A stretch of DNA of 29,201 nucleotides from NCBI GenBank assembly GCA_036514635.1, contig DATBWU010000144.1:1-29201 (forward strand), given 5' to 3'. Every line of letters begins with the position of its first letter. Position 1 is the first letter of the stretch. This document shows, piece by piece, positions 22,036 to 29,201 of this stretch. Source of the DNA: DASSFZ01 sp036514635. Its GTDB lineage: Bacteria; Chloroflexota; Anaerolineae; Fen-1058. The notes under the pieces were generated by a model, which was given only the letters and a program-made list of their open reading frames with translations, ran no database searches and was not told the origin of the DNA. Both the position numbers and the translations under genes were made by a program.

Positions 22036-24219
22036 CTAGGGTTGATCGGTCAACCCGATCTCGCGGATGTGGACGTGGCCGCCATTGATCTCGTTGAGGT
22101 CTGTGATTTCGATGCGGATCATCGTGACAGGCCCCGGCGCGGGGTCGAGGATCAGGTGGAGCGCGGGGTCCGGCGGCAGATCGGTGAATGCCTGAGCGTA
22201 TCGCCCGGGCTGAGTGTTCCCGCCCGCGAAGACACGAACCACGATGTCTATATTCCGGCTGCCGGTACTCAAAGTCACACTCGCCAGCCGGCGCGGCCTG
22301 GGAAAGGTGATCTCGACGATGGCCGGATTGGCGTTGCGCGTGCGGGCCAGTGTGCGCGGGTTGCCGTCGAACAGGTCGGCCAGCCTGCCGAGGTCAAATG
22401 GCGAATGTCGAACGGTCGTCGTCTGGCCGTCGAGATCGATGGTCTCTTCGACGAGTTGCCGTCGTGCTTCTTCTTCGGCGGCGAAGAGGGCGTCGGCCCG
22501 GGGCGAATAGCGCAAGCGCAGAAAGTAGAAGCCGGGCGTGCCGTCCGGTAGAGGGAGTGTACGCTCGACGCGAATGCCGGTGAATTTGGGGTCGCGCGCC
22601 AGGCGTGTGTACTCGCCGCGCGCGACGACGAGCAACACGTTGTCGTCCAGCGCGAAGCGCTCGGCGAGGAAACCGTCGAAGTTGAGCATGTACACGCGCG
22701 GATCGTTCGGCATGAAGAAGCGGCGTAGCACGTCTGCGCCGTTCAGCCACGTGGGGAAGATCCACATCTGCGTTTCGGGCGAGCGTTTGAGTTGCGCGGC
22801 GACTTCGGCGAAGACTTCTTTCGCGCCGTATTGCATCCCGGCCATGCCGTACTCGGTATACCACATCGGCCCGTTGATCAGCGCATCGCGCAGCATGGCG
22901 ACGTTCAGCGCGCAGAGCGCAATGGATAGCGCGACGGCCAGGCGAGGATAAGCAATGCGCCGGGCCAACCGCGTGAGAACGGCATCAAGGCCAATCGCCG
23001 TGAACAGCGCCGCCGGAATCACAAAGACGAGGATGCGCGTGATGAGCAGGCTGACCAGTGCACTGCCCATCGGTGCGGCGATCGCCGCGATCAGCACGGT
23101 TCGGTGTGATGGCGATCGGACGTTCTTGAGGCAAATTGCTGCGCCGATCAACGCGAGCGGCAGCGTCCCGATCAGCAGGTTGCCATAGCCCTTCATCTGA
23201 TGCCGCATCAAGTCGATCGAGTTATCCGGGCTGAACCAATAAGCCGGGCTGAGGCCGTTGAGATACTCCTGCGCGAAGCGCCCGATCTTTTCCGGCAGCG
23301 CCAGGTCTCCGACCCAATATGAGCCGAGCAGTTGCAGACGGAATGTCACATCACCGGGGTGTTGCATCTGGAAGCGAAGATAAGGCAGCGCCAACAGGGT
23401 GAGCAGCACGAGGCTGATCAGCGCGAGACGCCGGTCACTCTTCAATGTGCGCCAGTGGTAGCGTGCGTCGACCAAGAGAAGCGACAGGACAGTGAAGGCC
23501 AGGCCCGGCTGGCCGGTGTTGTACGAGTAGAAGGCCAGTGCGCCGAACAGGATCGCGAGGGGCAGTCGCCGTGGCCGGCCGTTGCGATACCGCAGATAGC
23601 CATACAGGAACCACGCGTAAAACGAAACGAAGGCGACCGTCTCGAACGCCGTGCGCGAGTGCAGGAACCAGGCCGGTGTAATCGACATCAGCAGGATGCC
23701 TGCCCACCAGACGCGAGCCTTGAAGATGCGCTTGAGTATCAACCCGACTGCGAGTGTGCCGAACAGGGCGATCCATACGGACGTGGCGCGTGTGATGAAG
23801 ACCGACGCGCCGAATAACGCATACGGGATCATTTGCGCGTAGACCGTCGTGCTCAGGCTCAACTTTTCGTTGTTCTCGAAGTAGGTGGGGAAGAGTTGGC
23901 CGGAAGCGTCGCGAAAGCCGTTGTGGAGGAAGTCGGCGGCCTGCACGGTGCTGGCCGCTTCGTCGGTGAAGAAGTAGATCGGAAAGTCGGCCAGCCCGAT
24001 GAAGCGCGTCCCGGCAAAAGTGAGGATGGCGAGAAGCGCCAGCGCCGTGTCCAGCCGGGGTCGTTCGCGTGGCCTAAAGGGAAGCGCGAGGGCCGGCGAT
24101 GCCTGGTGTGCCGCACGCCGCCGCCCGATTCGCCAGCGCACCCAGATCAGCGCGGCGACGATCGCCAGCGCCACGGCCAGCAGATTGAGGAGCAAGTCTT
24201 CGCTCACGGAGATGTCCAT
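22036..24219 (-). CDS. GT-C family membrane glycosyltransferase with C-terminal discoidin-like domain
   Basis: This 727-aa integral membrane protein resembles GT39/ArnT-type glycosyltransferases, which use polyprenyl-phosphate sugars outside the membrane. After a first helix and a basic loop, the first extracytoplasmic loop carries the acidic motif FPIYFFTDEAAS, expected for catalysis. Some ten hydrophobic helices follow to about residue 450. The C-terminal part (about 460-727) is soluble. Its last 140 residues (FDLGRLADLFDGNPRTLART, FPRPRRLASVTLSTGS, IRIEITDLNEINGGHVHIREIGL) resemble an F5/8 type C (discoidin-like) sugar-binding fold. The ATG at 24219 is preferred to the adjacent GTG at 24222; no strong ribosome-binding site is seen. 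The protein glycosylated, or the lipid modified, is unknown; the Ser/Thr-rich TadE-like tail nearby is a conceivable target. Confidence 0.82.
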   Translation of the reverse strand: MDISVSEDLLLNLLAVALAIVAALIWVRWRIGRRRAAHQASPALALPFRPRERPRLDTALALLAILTFAGTRFIGLADFPIYFFTDEAASTVQAADFLHNGFRDASGQLFPTYFENNEKLSLSTTVYAQMIPYALFGASVFITRATSVWIALFGTLAVGLILKRIFKARVWWAGILLMSITPAWFLHSRTAFETVAFVSFYAWFLYGYLRYRNGRPRRLPLAILFGALAFYSYNTGQPGLAFTVLSLLLVDARYHWRTLKSDRRLALISLVLLTLLALPYLRFQMQHPGDVTFRLQLLGSYWVGDLALPEKIGRFAQEYLNGLSPAYWFSPDNSIDLMRHQMKGYGNLLIGTLPLALIGAAICLKNVRSPSHRTVLIAAIAAPMGSALVSLLITRILVFVIPAALFTAIGLDAVLTRLARRIAYPRLAVALSIALCALNVAMLRDALINGPMWYTEYGMAGMQYGAKEVFAEVAAQLKRSPETQMWIFPTWLNGADVLRRFFMPNDPRVYMLNFDGFLAERFALDDNVLLVVARGEYTRLARDPKFTGIRVERTLPLPDGTPGFYFLRLRYSPRADALFAAEEEARRQLVEETIDLDGQTTTVRHSPFDLGRLADLFDGNPRTLARTRNANPAIVEITFPRPRRLASVTLSTGSRNIDIVVRVFAGGNTQPGRYAQAFTDLPPDPALHLILDPAPGPVTMIRIEITDLNEINGGHVHIREIGLTDQP

Positions 24220-24262
24220 CACGAGAACTGACGCGGCGGATTATAGCATTCGACCGCTCGAA

Positions 24263-24280
24263 GCCCGCGTCCGCGCGGGC
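24263..24280. repeat. GC-rich palindrome, second copy
   Basis: GCCCGCGTCCGCGCGGGC, preceded by AA, differs by a single base from the palindrome at 14895-14912 (AAGCCCGCGTCCACGCGGGC). The two are compact stem-loops of the same family in separate gaps. Confidence 0.6.
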
Positions 24281-24341
24281 GTCTGTCCTGGCCGACGGCG
24301 TGGGCTTTGTGTTCCTTCGCGTCGCTTGCCCCCTTCAGGGG

Positions 24342-24380
24342 GTGGTGACTTGGTGGTGAGTTTTAAGGCAGGCTCTCAGG
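24342..24380. repeat. 39-nt dispersed repeat, copy 2
   Basis: It begins GTGGTGACTTGGTGGTGAG and ends CAGGCTCTCAGG, matching 20775-20813 at 32 of 39 positions. Similar wording also appears near 14943-14970 (CTTGGTGTCTTTGTGGTTAA). Confidence 0.65.
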
Positions 24381-24627
24381 CCCGCGCACGGAAAGCGTAG
24401 CCCGCGCGCCGACCAAGCGTCGGGTGACCCACTTGACCGTTTGCCTGGGCGCGAGCGTCATCCTACCAAAGTCGGAATTTTCCACCAGCCTATTGTCCTT
24501 GCCAGAGGCACCCATCGGCTTTACAATCCAGTCTACCTCCATAGATTCTTGCTCGCCGCCGAGTGCGCAGAGCGCGCTGAGGATTTCAGATTTCTCCGCG
24601 GTCTCTGCGGTTCAACAGGAGTAACAC

Positions 24628-27600
24628 ATGACGACTGCCCGCATCGAACCGCCTAGCCCGATGTCACCCGGCGCACGCAGCCGGCTTCCGCTCGTGCTCG
24701 CTATCATGGCCGCTATTGCCGTCGTCGGCCTCGGCGGGCTTGCCTTGCTTGCGACTCAACAGCAGAAGATTTCGCTCACCGCCGAACTGCCGCCGGTGCT
24801 GGTCGATCGCGCGCCGCAGCGCGGCGAGGAGCAGGCGACCGGCGCGCCGATCGTGCTCGTGTTCGACAAGTCGATGGATCGCAAATCGACCGAAGAGGCG
24901 TTGTCGATCACACCCGCTGTGCCGTACACCGTGAGGTGGGAAGACGGCGACACGCAACTCGAGGTCATCCCGGCCGGCGAAGGCTTCGCGCGCGACACGA
25001 CCTACGAAGTCAAGGTCGCGACGACGGCGCTGGCCGCCAACGGCAAGAATTTGTTGCAGGAGTTGCTGTTCCGGTTCAAGGCGGTGGGCTATCTCGACGT
25101 GACGCAGGTCGTGCCCGCACCCGACACGCAAGGCGTGGCCGTCGACAGCGACATCACGGTGATGTTCAATCGCCCGGTTGTCCCGCTCACGTCGATCTCC
25201 GAGCAAGGCAACCTGCCTCAGCCGGTGACCTTCGATCCGCCGGTCGAAGGCGCGGGCGAGTGGCTGAACACCTCGATCTACGTGTTCCACCCGGTCAGGC
25301 CGTTGCAGGCCGGAACTCAGTACACGGCGAAGATCGCTGCCGGGTTGAGCGATCCGACCGGCGCAGTGCTGCGCTCCGACTACGCCTGGTCATTCACCAC
25401 GCAGCCGCCGCAAGTCCTGTTTACGATGCCGGGCGTGTCGGAGACGAATGTCCGGCTGGACGCCGTCATCTATGTCGGGTTCAACCAGGCGATGGATCAC
25501 GCATCGGCGCAGGCTGCGTTTTCACTCGTCGAGGCATCCGGGTCGGCTGTGCCCGGCACGTTCGACTGGACAAGCGATGAGGCGCAAGGCGGAAAGTCGC
25601 TCAGTCAAGAGACGCTGGTCTTCACGCCGACGCAACTGCTCGAGCGTGATACGCAGTACACCATCAACGTCGCGGCGGGCGCGAAGGGAGTGGGCGGCGG
25701 CAGCGCCACAGAACTCAATTACTCGTCCGTGTTCAACACCGTCCCGCCATTGCGTATCGTGCGCACCACGCCGCGCGACGGTCAAACCGGCGTCGATCCG
25801 TACTCGGCGCTGGAGATTCTCTTCAGCGCGCCGGTCGACGAGAAGACGCTGGATCCCAACGTGTTCGCCACGCCGCCGGTCTCGCAGACGGATGTCTACA
25901 CTTACTATTCCAGTTACGACAATCGCTACGTGTATGCCTTCAGCGCCGGGCCGTCGTCGTCGTTTGAAGTGACGATCAAAGGCGACATCGCCGACCCGTG
26001 GGGCGGCACGTTGGGCAGCGACAGCGTCGTGCATTTCTCGACGCACGCGCTCGATCCCGAAGCGTGGCTGAACGTGCCGGGCCGCTTCGGTGTGTACAAC
26101 GCTTACACCGACACGGTCGTGTACGCTTCTTTCCGCAACGTCTCGCAGTTGAACTTCGATCTGTACGCGATGTCGATCGACGCGTTCGTGCAGCTGAGCG
26201 GGCCGGACTCGTGGCAATTGTGGCAGCGCGCCGTGCCGGTCTCCGGCGGCCCGATCCGCTCGTGGTCGGTCCCGGTCGAAGCGCCGCTCAATCAGCGCGG
26301 TCTCAGGCGTGTGCCACTGGTCGCGCCGCCGGAAGGCGAAACGGCTGAGGGAACTCAGGTCGGCGGTGCACTTGCTCCGGGCATTTACTTCTTGCGCGTG
26401 TCTTCGCCGGAGCAGCCCAACCTGGACTATGGCGGTGTGTCCCGACACCTGCTGGTTGTCGCCACCACCAACGTCACCTTCAAGACCGCCGAGCGCGAAG
26501 CGCTGGTGTGGGCCACCGATTTTCAATCGGGCCAGCCGGTGAGCGGCGTGCCCGTGGCGCTGAAGAACGCTGCCTTCTTGGACATCGGCGGCGGCTCGAC
26601 CGATGCGAGCGGCGTCTACACCATCCAATGGCTGGAGCAGCGCGATCCGTTCGAGACGAAATTCGCCATCGCCGGGACGCCCGGCTCGCTCGAAACGCCG
26701 TTCGGCCTGACGATCAACGACTGGTCGTCCGGCATCGAAGGCTACGAGTTCGGTGTGCCGACTGAGTACTTCCACGATCCGAACCGCGTTTACATCTACA
26801 CTGAGAAGCCGCTGTACAGGCCGGGACAGCCGGTTCACTTCAAAGGCATCGTTCGCGCCGAGGACAACGCGCGCTACGCGATTGACCAGAGTGTGGCCGA
26901 TGTGTGGACGCAGATTTACGATCCGAATGGAACCGAGGTCTTCAGCGGCACGCTTCCGCTTGACGAGTTCGGCACGTTCAACGCGGATTTCACGCTGGCC
27001 GAGGAAGCCGCGCTGGGCTACTACTCGATCAATGTCTCGTTGCCAAAAGGCCAGGCGTCGAATGTCTTAGGTGCGCTACCGCTGGCGCGCGGAACAGCCG
27101 GAGGTTTCGCATCGACGTATAACGGCACGTTCCTGGTGGCCGAATATCGCCGGCCCGAGTTCACAGTGGAAGTGACGCCGGCCAAAGACGAGTACGTGCA
27201 GGGTGAGAAGATTCAGTTCGACGTGCAGGCCAGTTACTTCTTCGGCGGCGCGGTCGGCGGCGGCACAGTGACGTGGAGCGTGCTGGCGCAGGATTACTTC
27301 TTCGACCGATACACCGGCCCCGGCTACTGGGACTGGAACGACATCGACTACTTCGCGCCGTCGCAATTCGGAGGCGGCAACGTCGTCGCCTCGGGCGAAG
27401 GCGTGCTCGACGCTCAGGGCAACCTGGTCGTCGAGCTGCCGGCCAACCTCGACGAGAAAGCCGGCAGCCAGACCTTCAGCCTGGAAGCGACGGTCGTCGA
27501 CGTGAACGATCAAGCGGTGTCGGCGCGCGCGCAGGTGATCGTGCACAAGGGGCTGTTCTACATCGGCCTGCGGCCGGAGGAGTACGTGGGTAACGCAGGC

Positions 27601-29201
27601 AGGCCACTGGCGATCAACATTCGCACGGTGAACTGGGGCGGCGATCCGTATGGGGGTGCAGACCTCGACGTGATCGCCTATCAGCGCGAGTGGTTCAATG
27701 TGCAGGAAGTGGACGACTTCGGCAACGTGCGCTGGACTTCGACGTTCTCCGATACGGCGGTGTTCACGACGAGCACGACGACGACCGAAGGCGGCGAGGC
27801 GCAAATCTCCTTCGCGCCGCCGGAGGGTGGGCAGTATCGCGTCGTGGCGACCGGCAAAGACCCCGACGGTCACGAGGTGCGCTCGGCGACGTTCGTGTGG
27901 GTGTCGTCGGGCGAGTACGTTTCGTGGCAGCAGCAGAACAACGACCGCATCCAGCTCGTCGCCGACAAGAAGACCTACACGCCGGGCGAGACGGCGCAGG
28001 TGCTGGTTCCGTCGCCGTTCCAGGGAGGGGCGACGCAGGCATCGCCCGTACAGGCGCTGCTGACGATCGAGCGCGCGCGCATCCTGGAACACCGGCTCGT
28101 CACACTCGGGTCGAACAGCGACGTAATCGACATCCCGATCACGCCCGACATGGCTCCCAATGCGTTCGTGTCGATCGTCATCGTCAAAGGTGTCGACGAG
28201 ACGAATCCCGTGCCGTCGTTCAGGGTCGGCTACGCTTCATTCGAAGTGAGCATCGAGCAGCAAGTGCTCAATCTGACCATCACGCCGCAGTCGGCATCTG
28301 GGGATGTGTCCTACAAGTTTGGCCCGCGCGACAGCGTGACGTACACGCTGAAGGTCACCGACTATCAGGGTGAGCCGGTTCAGGCGGAAGTCTCGCTGGC
28401 GCTCACGGACCTCTCGGTGCTCAGCCTGCTCGACGACTTCGCGCCGCCGATCGATAGGTTCTACTACGGCCCGCAAGGGTTGGGCCTCCGCACGGCGTCG
28501 GCGCTGGTCTTGTCGGTCGATCGCATCAACATCACCTTCGCCGAAGAAGGGAAGGGCGGCGGCGGCGGCGCGCCCGCCGATGCCGAAAGCGGCTTCGTCC
28601 GCCAGCGCTTCCCCGAGACGGTCTACTGGAACGCGACGGTCACGACCGATGTCAACGGTGAAGCGACGGTCTCGGCGCAACTCGCCGACAACCTCACCAC
28701 GTGGCGCATGCGCGCCAAGGCCGTGACGAAAGATACACTCGTCGGCGAAGGGCAGGTGGACATCGTCAGCACCAAAGACCTGCTCATCCGCCCGGTCACG
28801 CCGCGCTTCTTCGTCGTCGGCGACAAGGTCAACCTGGCTGCGACCGTCGTCAACAACACCTCCGCGCCGGTGGATGCGGAAGTGGCACTGGAGGGAACAG
28901 GCATCCAGATCGACGGCGCGATTGAACAGACAGTCAACGTCCCGGCCGGCGGCCAGGTGCGCGTCGAGTGGCCGGCGACGGTACTCGACACCCCTCCGAT
29001 TTCGGGGGGGACAGGGGCGGTTGCCGATCTGACCTTCTCGGTGCGCGGCGGTGGATTGTCGGACGCGAGCAAGCCGCCCGCCGGCCTGCCGCCCGATCAG
29101 CGCATCCCGATCTACAAGTACAGCACTCCCGAGACGGTCGGCACGGCGGGCGTGCTCGACCTGGATCAGACTACCGACGCGCCGGAGGCCGTGACCGAGG
29201 T
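24628..29201 (+). CDS. Alpha-2-macroglobulin-like protein, 5' part
   Basis: The frame is open from ATG 24628 (AGGAG 5 bases upstream) to the window end, giving at least 1,524 residues; the 3' end is missing. A single N-terminal membrane helix or signal anchor (about 19-42, no lipobox cysteine) is followed by three or four SbsA/Big_5-like Ig repeats. These are visible at about residues 160, 265 and 380 as P-x-GVxxD...IxVxFxxxxD (for example TTPRDGQTGVDPYSALEI). The macroglobulin part starts at about residue 720 with YIYTEKPLYRPGQPVHFKG, then VAEYRRPEFTVEV (about 837), DKKTYTPGETAQVLV (about 1112), and IRPVTPRFFVVGDKVNLAA (about 1386). Bacterial macroglobulins trap attacking proteases. Whether a CxEQ thioester exists lies beyond the window. 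It stands alone, without the pbpC neighbour of some other bacteria. Confidence 0.92.
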   Translation, partial: MTTARIEPPSPMSPGARSRLPLVLAIMAAIAVVGLGGLALLATQQQKISLTAELPPVLVDRAPQRGEEQATGAPIVLVFDKSMDRKSTEEALSITPAVPYTVRWEDGDTQLEVIPAGEGFARDTTYEVKVATTALAANGKNLLQELLFRFKAVGYLDVTQVVPAPDTQGVAVDSDITVMFNRPVVPLTSISEQGNLPQPVTFDPPVEGAGEWLNTSIYVFHPVRPLQAGTQYTAKIAAGLSDPTGAVLRSDYAWSFTTQPPQVLFTMPGVSETNVRLDAVIYVGFNQAMDHASAQAAFSLVEASGSAVPGTFDWTSDEAQGGKSLSQETLVFTPTQLLERDTQYTINVAAGAKGVGGGSATELNYSSVFNTVPPLRIVRTTPRDGQTGVDPYSALEILFSAPVDEKTLDPNVFATPPVSQTDVYTYYSSYDNRYVYAFSAGPSSSFEVTIKGDIADPWGGTLGSDSVVHFSTHALDPEAWLNVPGRFGVYNAYTDTVVYASFRNVSQLNFDLYAMSIDAFVQLSGPDSWQLWQRAVPVSGGPIRSWSVPVEAPLNQRGLRRVPLVAPPEGETAEGTQVGGALAPGIYFLRVSSPEQPNLDYGGVSRHLLVVATTNVTFKTAEREALVWATDFQSGQPVSGVPVALKNAAFLDIGGGSTDASGVYTIQWLEQRDPFETKFAIAGTPGSLETPFGLTINDWSSGIEGYEFGVPTEYFHDPNRVYIYTEKPLYRPGQPVHFKGIVRAEDNARYAIDQSVADVWTQIYDPNGTEVFSGTLPLDEFGTFNADFTLAEEAALGYYSINVSLPKGQASNVLGALPLARGTAGGFASTYNGTFLVAEYRRPEFTVEVTPAKDEYVQGEKIQFDVQASYFFGGAVGGGTVTWSVLAQDYFFDRYTGPGYWDWNDIDYFAPSQFGGGNVVASGEGVLDAQGNLVVELPANLDEKAGSQTFSLEATVVDVNDQAVSARAQVIVHKGLFYIGLRPEEYVGNAGRPLAINIRTVNWGGDPYGGADLDVIAYQREWFNVQEVDDFGNVRWTSTFSDTAVFTTSTTTTEGGEAQISFAPPEGGQYRVVATGKDPDGHEVRSATFVWVSSGEYVSWQQQNNDRIQLVADKKTYTPGETAQVLVPSPFQGGATQASPVQALLTIERARILEHRLVTLGSNSDVIDIPITPDMAPNAFVSIVIVKGVDETNPVPSFRVGYASFEVSIEQQVLNLTITPQSASGDVSYKFGPRDSVTYTLKVTDYQGEPVQAEVSLALTDLSVLSLLDDFAPPIDRFYYGPQGLGLRTASALVLSVDRINITFAEEGKGGGGGAPADAESGFVRQRFPETVYWNATVTTDVNGEATVSAQLADNLTTWRMRAKAVTKDTLVGEGQVDIVSTKDLLIRPVTPRFFVVGDKVNLAATVVNNTSAPVDAEVALEGTGIQIDGAIEQTVNVPAGGQVRVEWPATVLDTPPISGGTGAVADLTFSVRGGGLSDASKPPAGLPPDQRIPIYKYSTPETVGTAGVLDLDQTTDAPEAVTE
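28991..29010. repeat. Palindrome inside the macroglobulin coding sequence
   Basis: CCCCTCCG (28991-28998) pairs with CGGGGGGG (29003-29010), with one T-G wobble, around an ATTT loop. It is followed by ACAGGGGCGG. In frame it encodes PPISGGTG, a loop-like insert between VLDT and AVADLTF. The pattern resembles the intergenic palindromes more than the surrounding coding sequence. Confidence 0.5.

Larger units (their letters stand above)
24223..24627. other. Intergenic region between divergent glycosyltransferase and macroglobulin genes
   Basis: No gene is supported in this 405-bp gap. It contains the GC palindrome GCCCGCGTCCGCGCGGGC (24263-24280), a compact palindrome CCCCCTTCAGGGGG (24329-24342), the second copy of the 39-nt repeat (24342-24380), and CCGCCGAGTGCGCAGAGCGC / CTCCGCGGTCTCTGCGGTT words (about 24557-24613) like those at 14991-15060. 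The ribosome-binding site AGGAG of the next gene is at 24618-24622. Promoters for both genes should be here, but none stands out. Confidence 0.6.

Overview
The window reads as high-GC chromosomal DNA from a member of the Chloroflexota, most likely of the Anaerolineae/Roseiflexus type. Supporting signs are a complex I operon ending in two nuoM genes, TadE/TadG-like surface proteins with a long TPTPSRT-type tail, a secreted protein ending in a YLPIILKNP tail, and an orphan alpha-2-macroglobulin. The lineage is inferred from gene content, because no rRNA or marker phylogeny could be run.

Layout. 1-5828 (+): the distal end of a complex I operon, nuoK (3' end only), nuoL, nuoM and a second nuoM. 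No nuoN follows. NuoL carries a 26-residue internal duplication in its lateral-helix region, and the second NuoM lacks the conserved TM7 lysine. Together these suggest a complex I with an additional antiporter-like module. 5959-6582 (-): an orphan NarL-type response regulator, divergent from an alpha/beta-hydrolase/acyl-CoA synthetase fusion (6685-9174), followed by greA (9313-9783). 9866-11978 (+): a two-gene type II restriction-modification cassette with visibly lower GC than its surroundings, probably acquired. 12034-14862 (+): a Nudix hydrolase, a DUF697-like membrane protein and an L-2-hydroxyglutarate oxidase-like flavoprotein.

15082-20619 (-): a tight five-gene unit in the order TadE-like, TadG-like with a VWA domain, TadE-like with a Pro/Thr/Ser tail, a secreted protein, and an OmpR-type response regulator. 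This looks like a cell-surface or pseudopilin module coupled to a regulator, without tad secretion genes in view. 21061-21828 (+): a secreted SIMPL-domain protein, convergent with a GT-C glycosyltransferase (22036-24219, -). 24628-29201 (+): the first ~1,520 residues of an alpha-2-macroglobulin-like protein that runs off the end.

The most striking non-coding feature is that many intergenic gaps hold a different degenerate, internally repetitive, self-complementary element able to fold into a long hairpin. Two gaps between divergent genes share a 39-nt sequence, and one gap between convergent genes holds a 102-bp tandem duplication. No tRNA, rRNA, CRISPR array, transposase or replication origin was seen.
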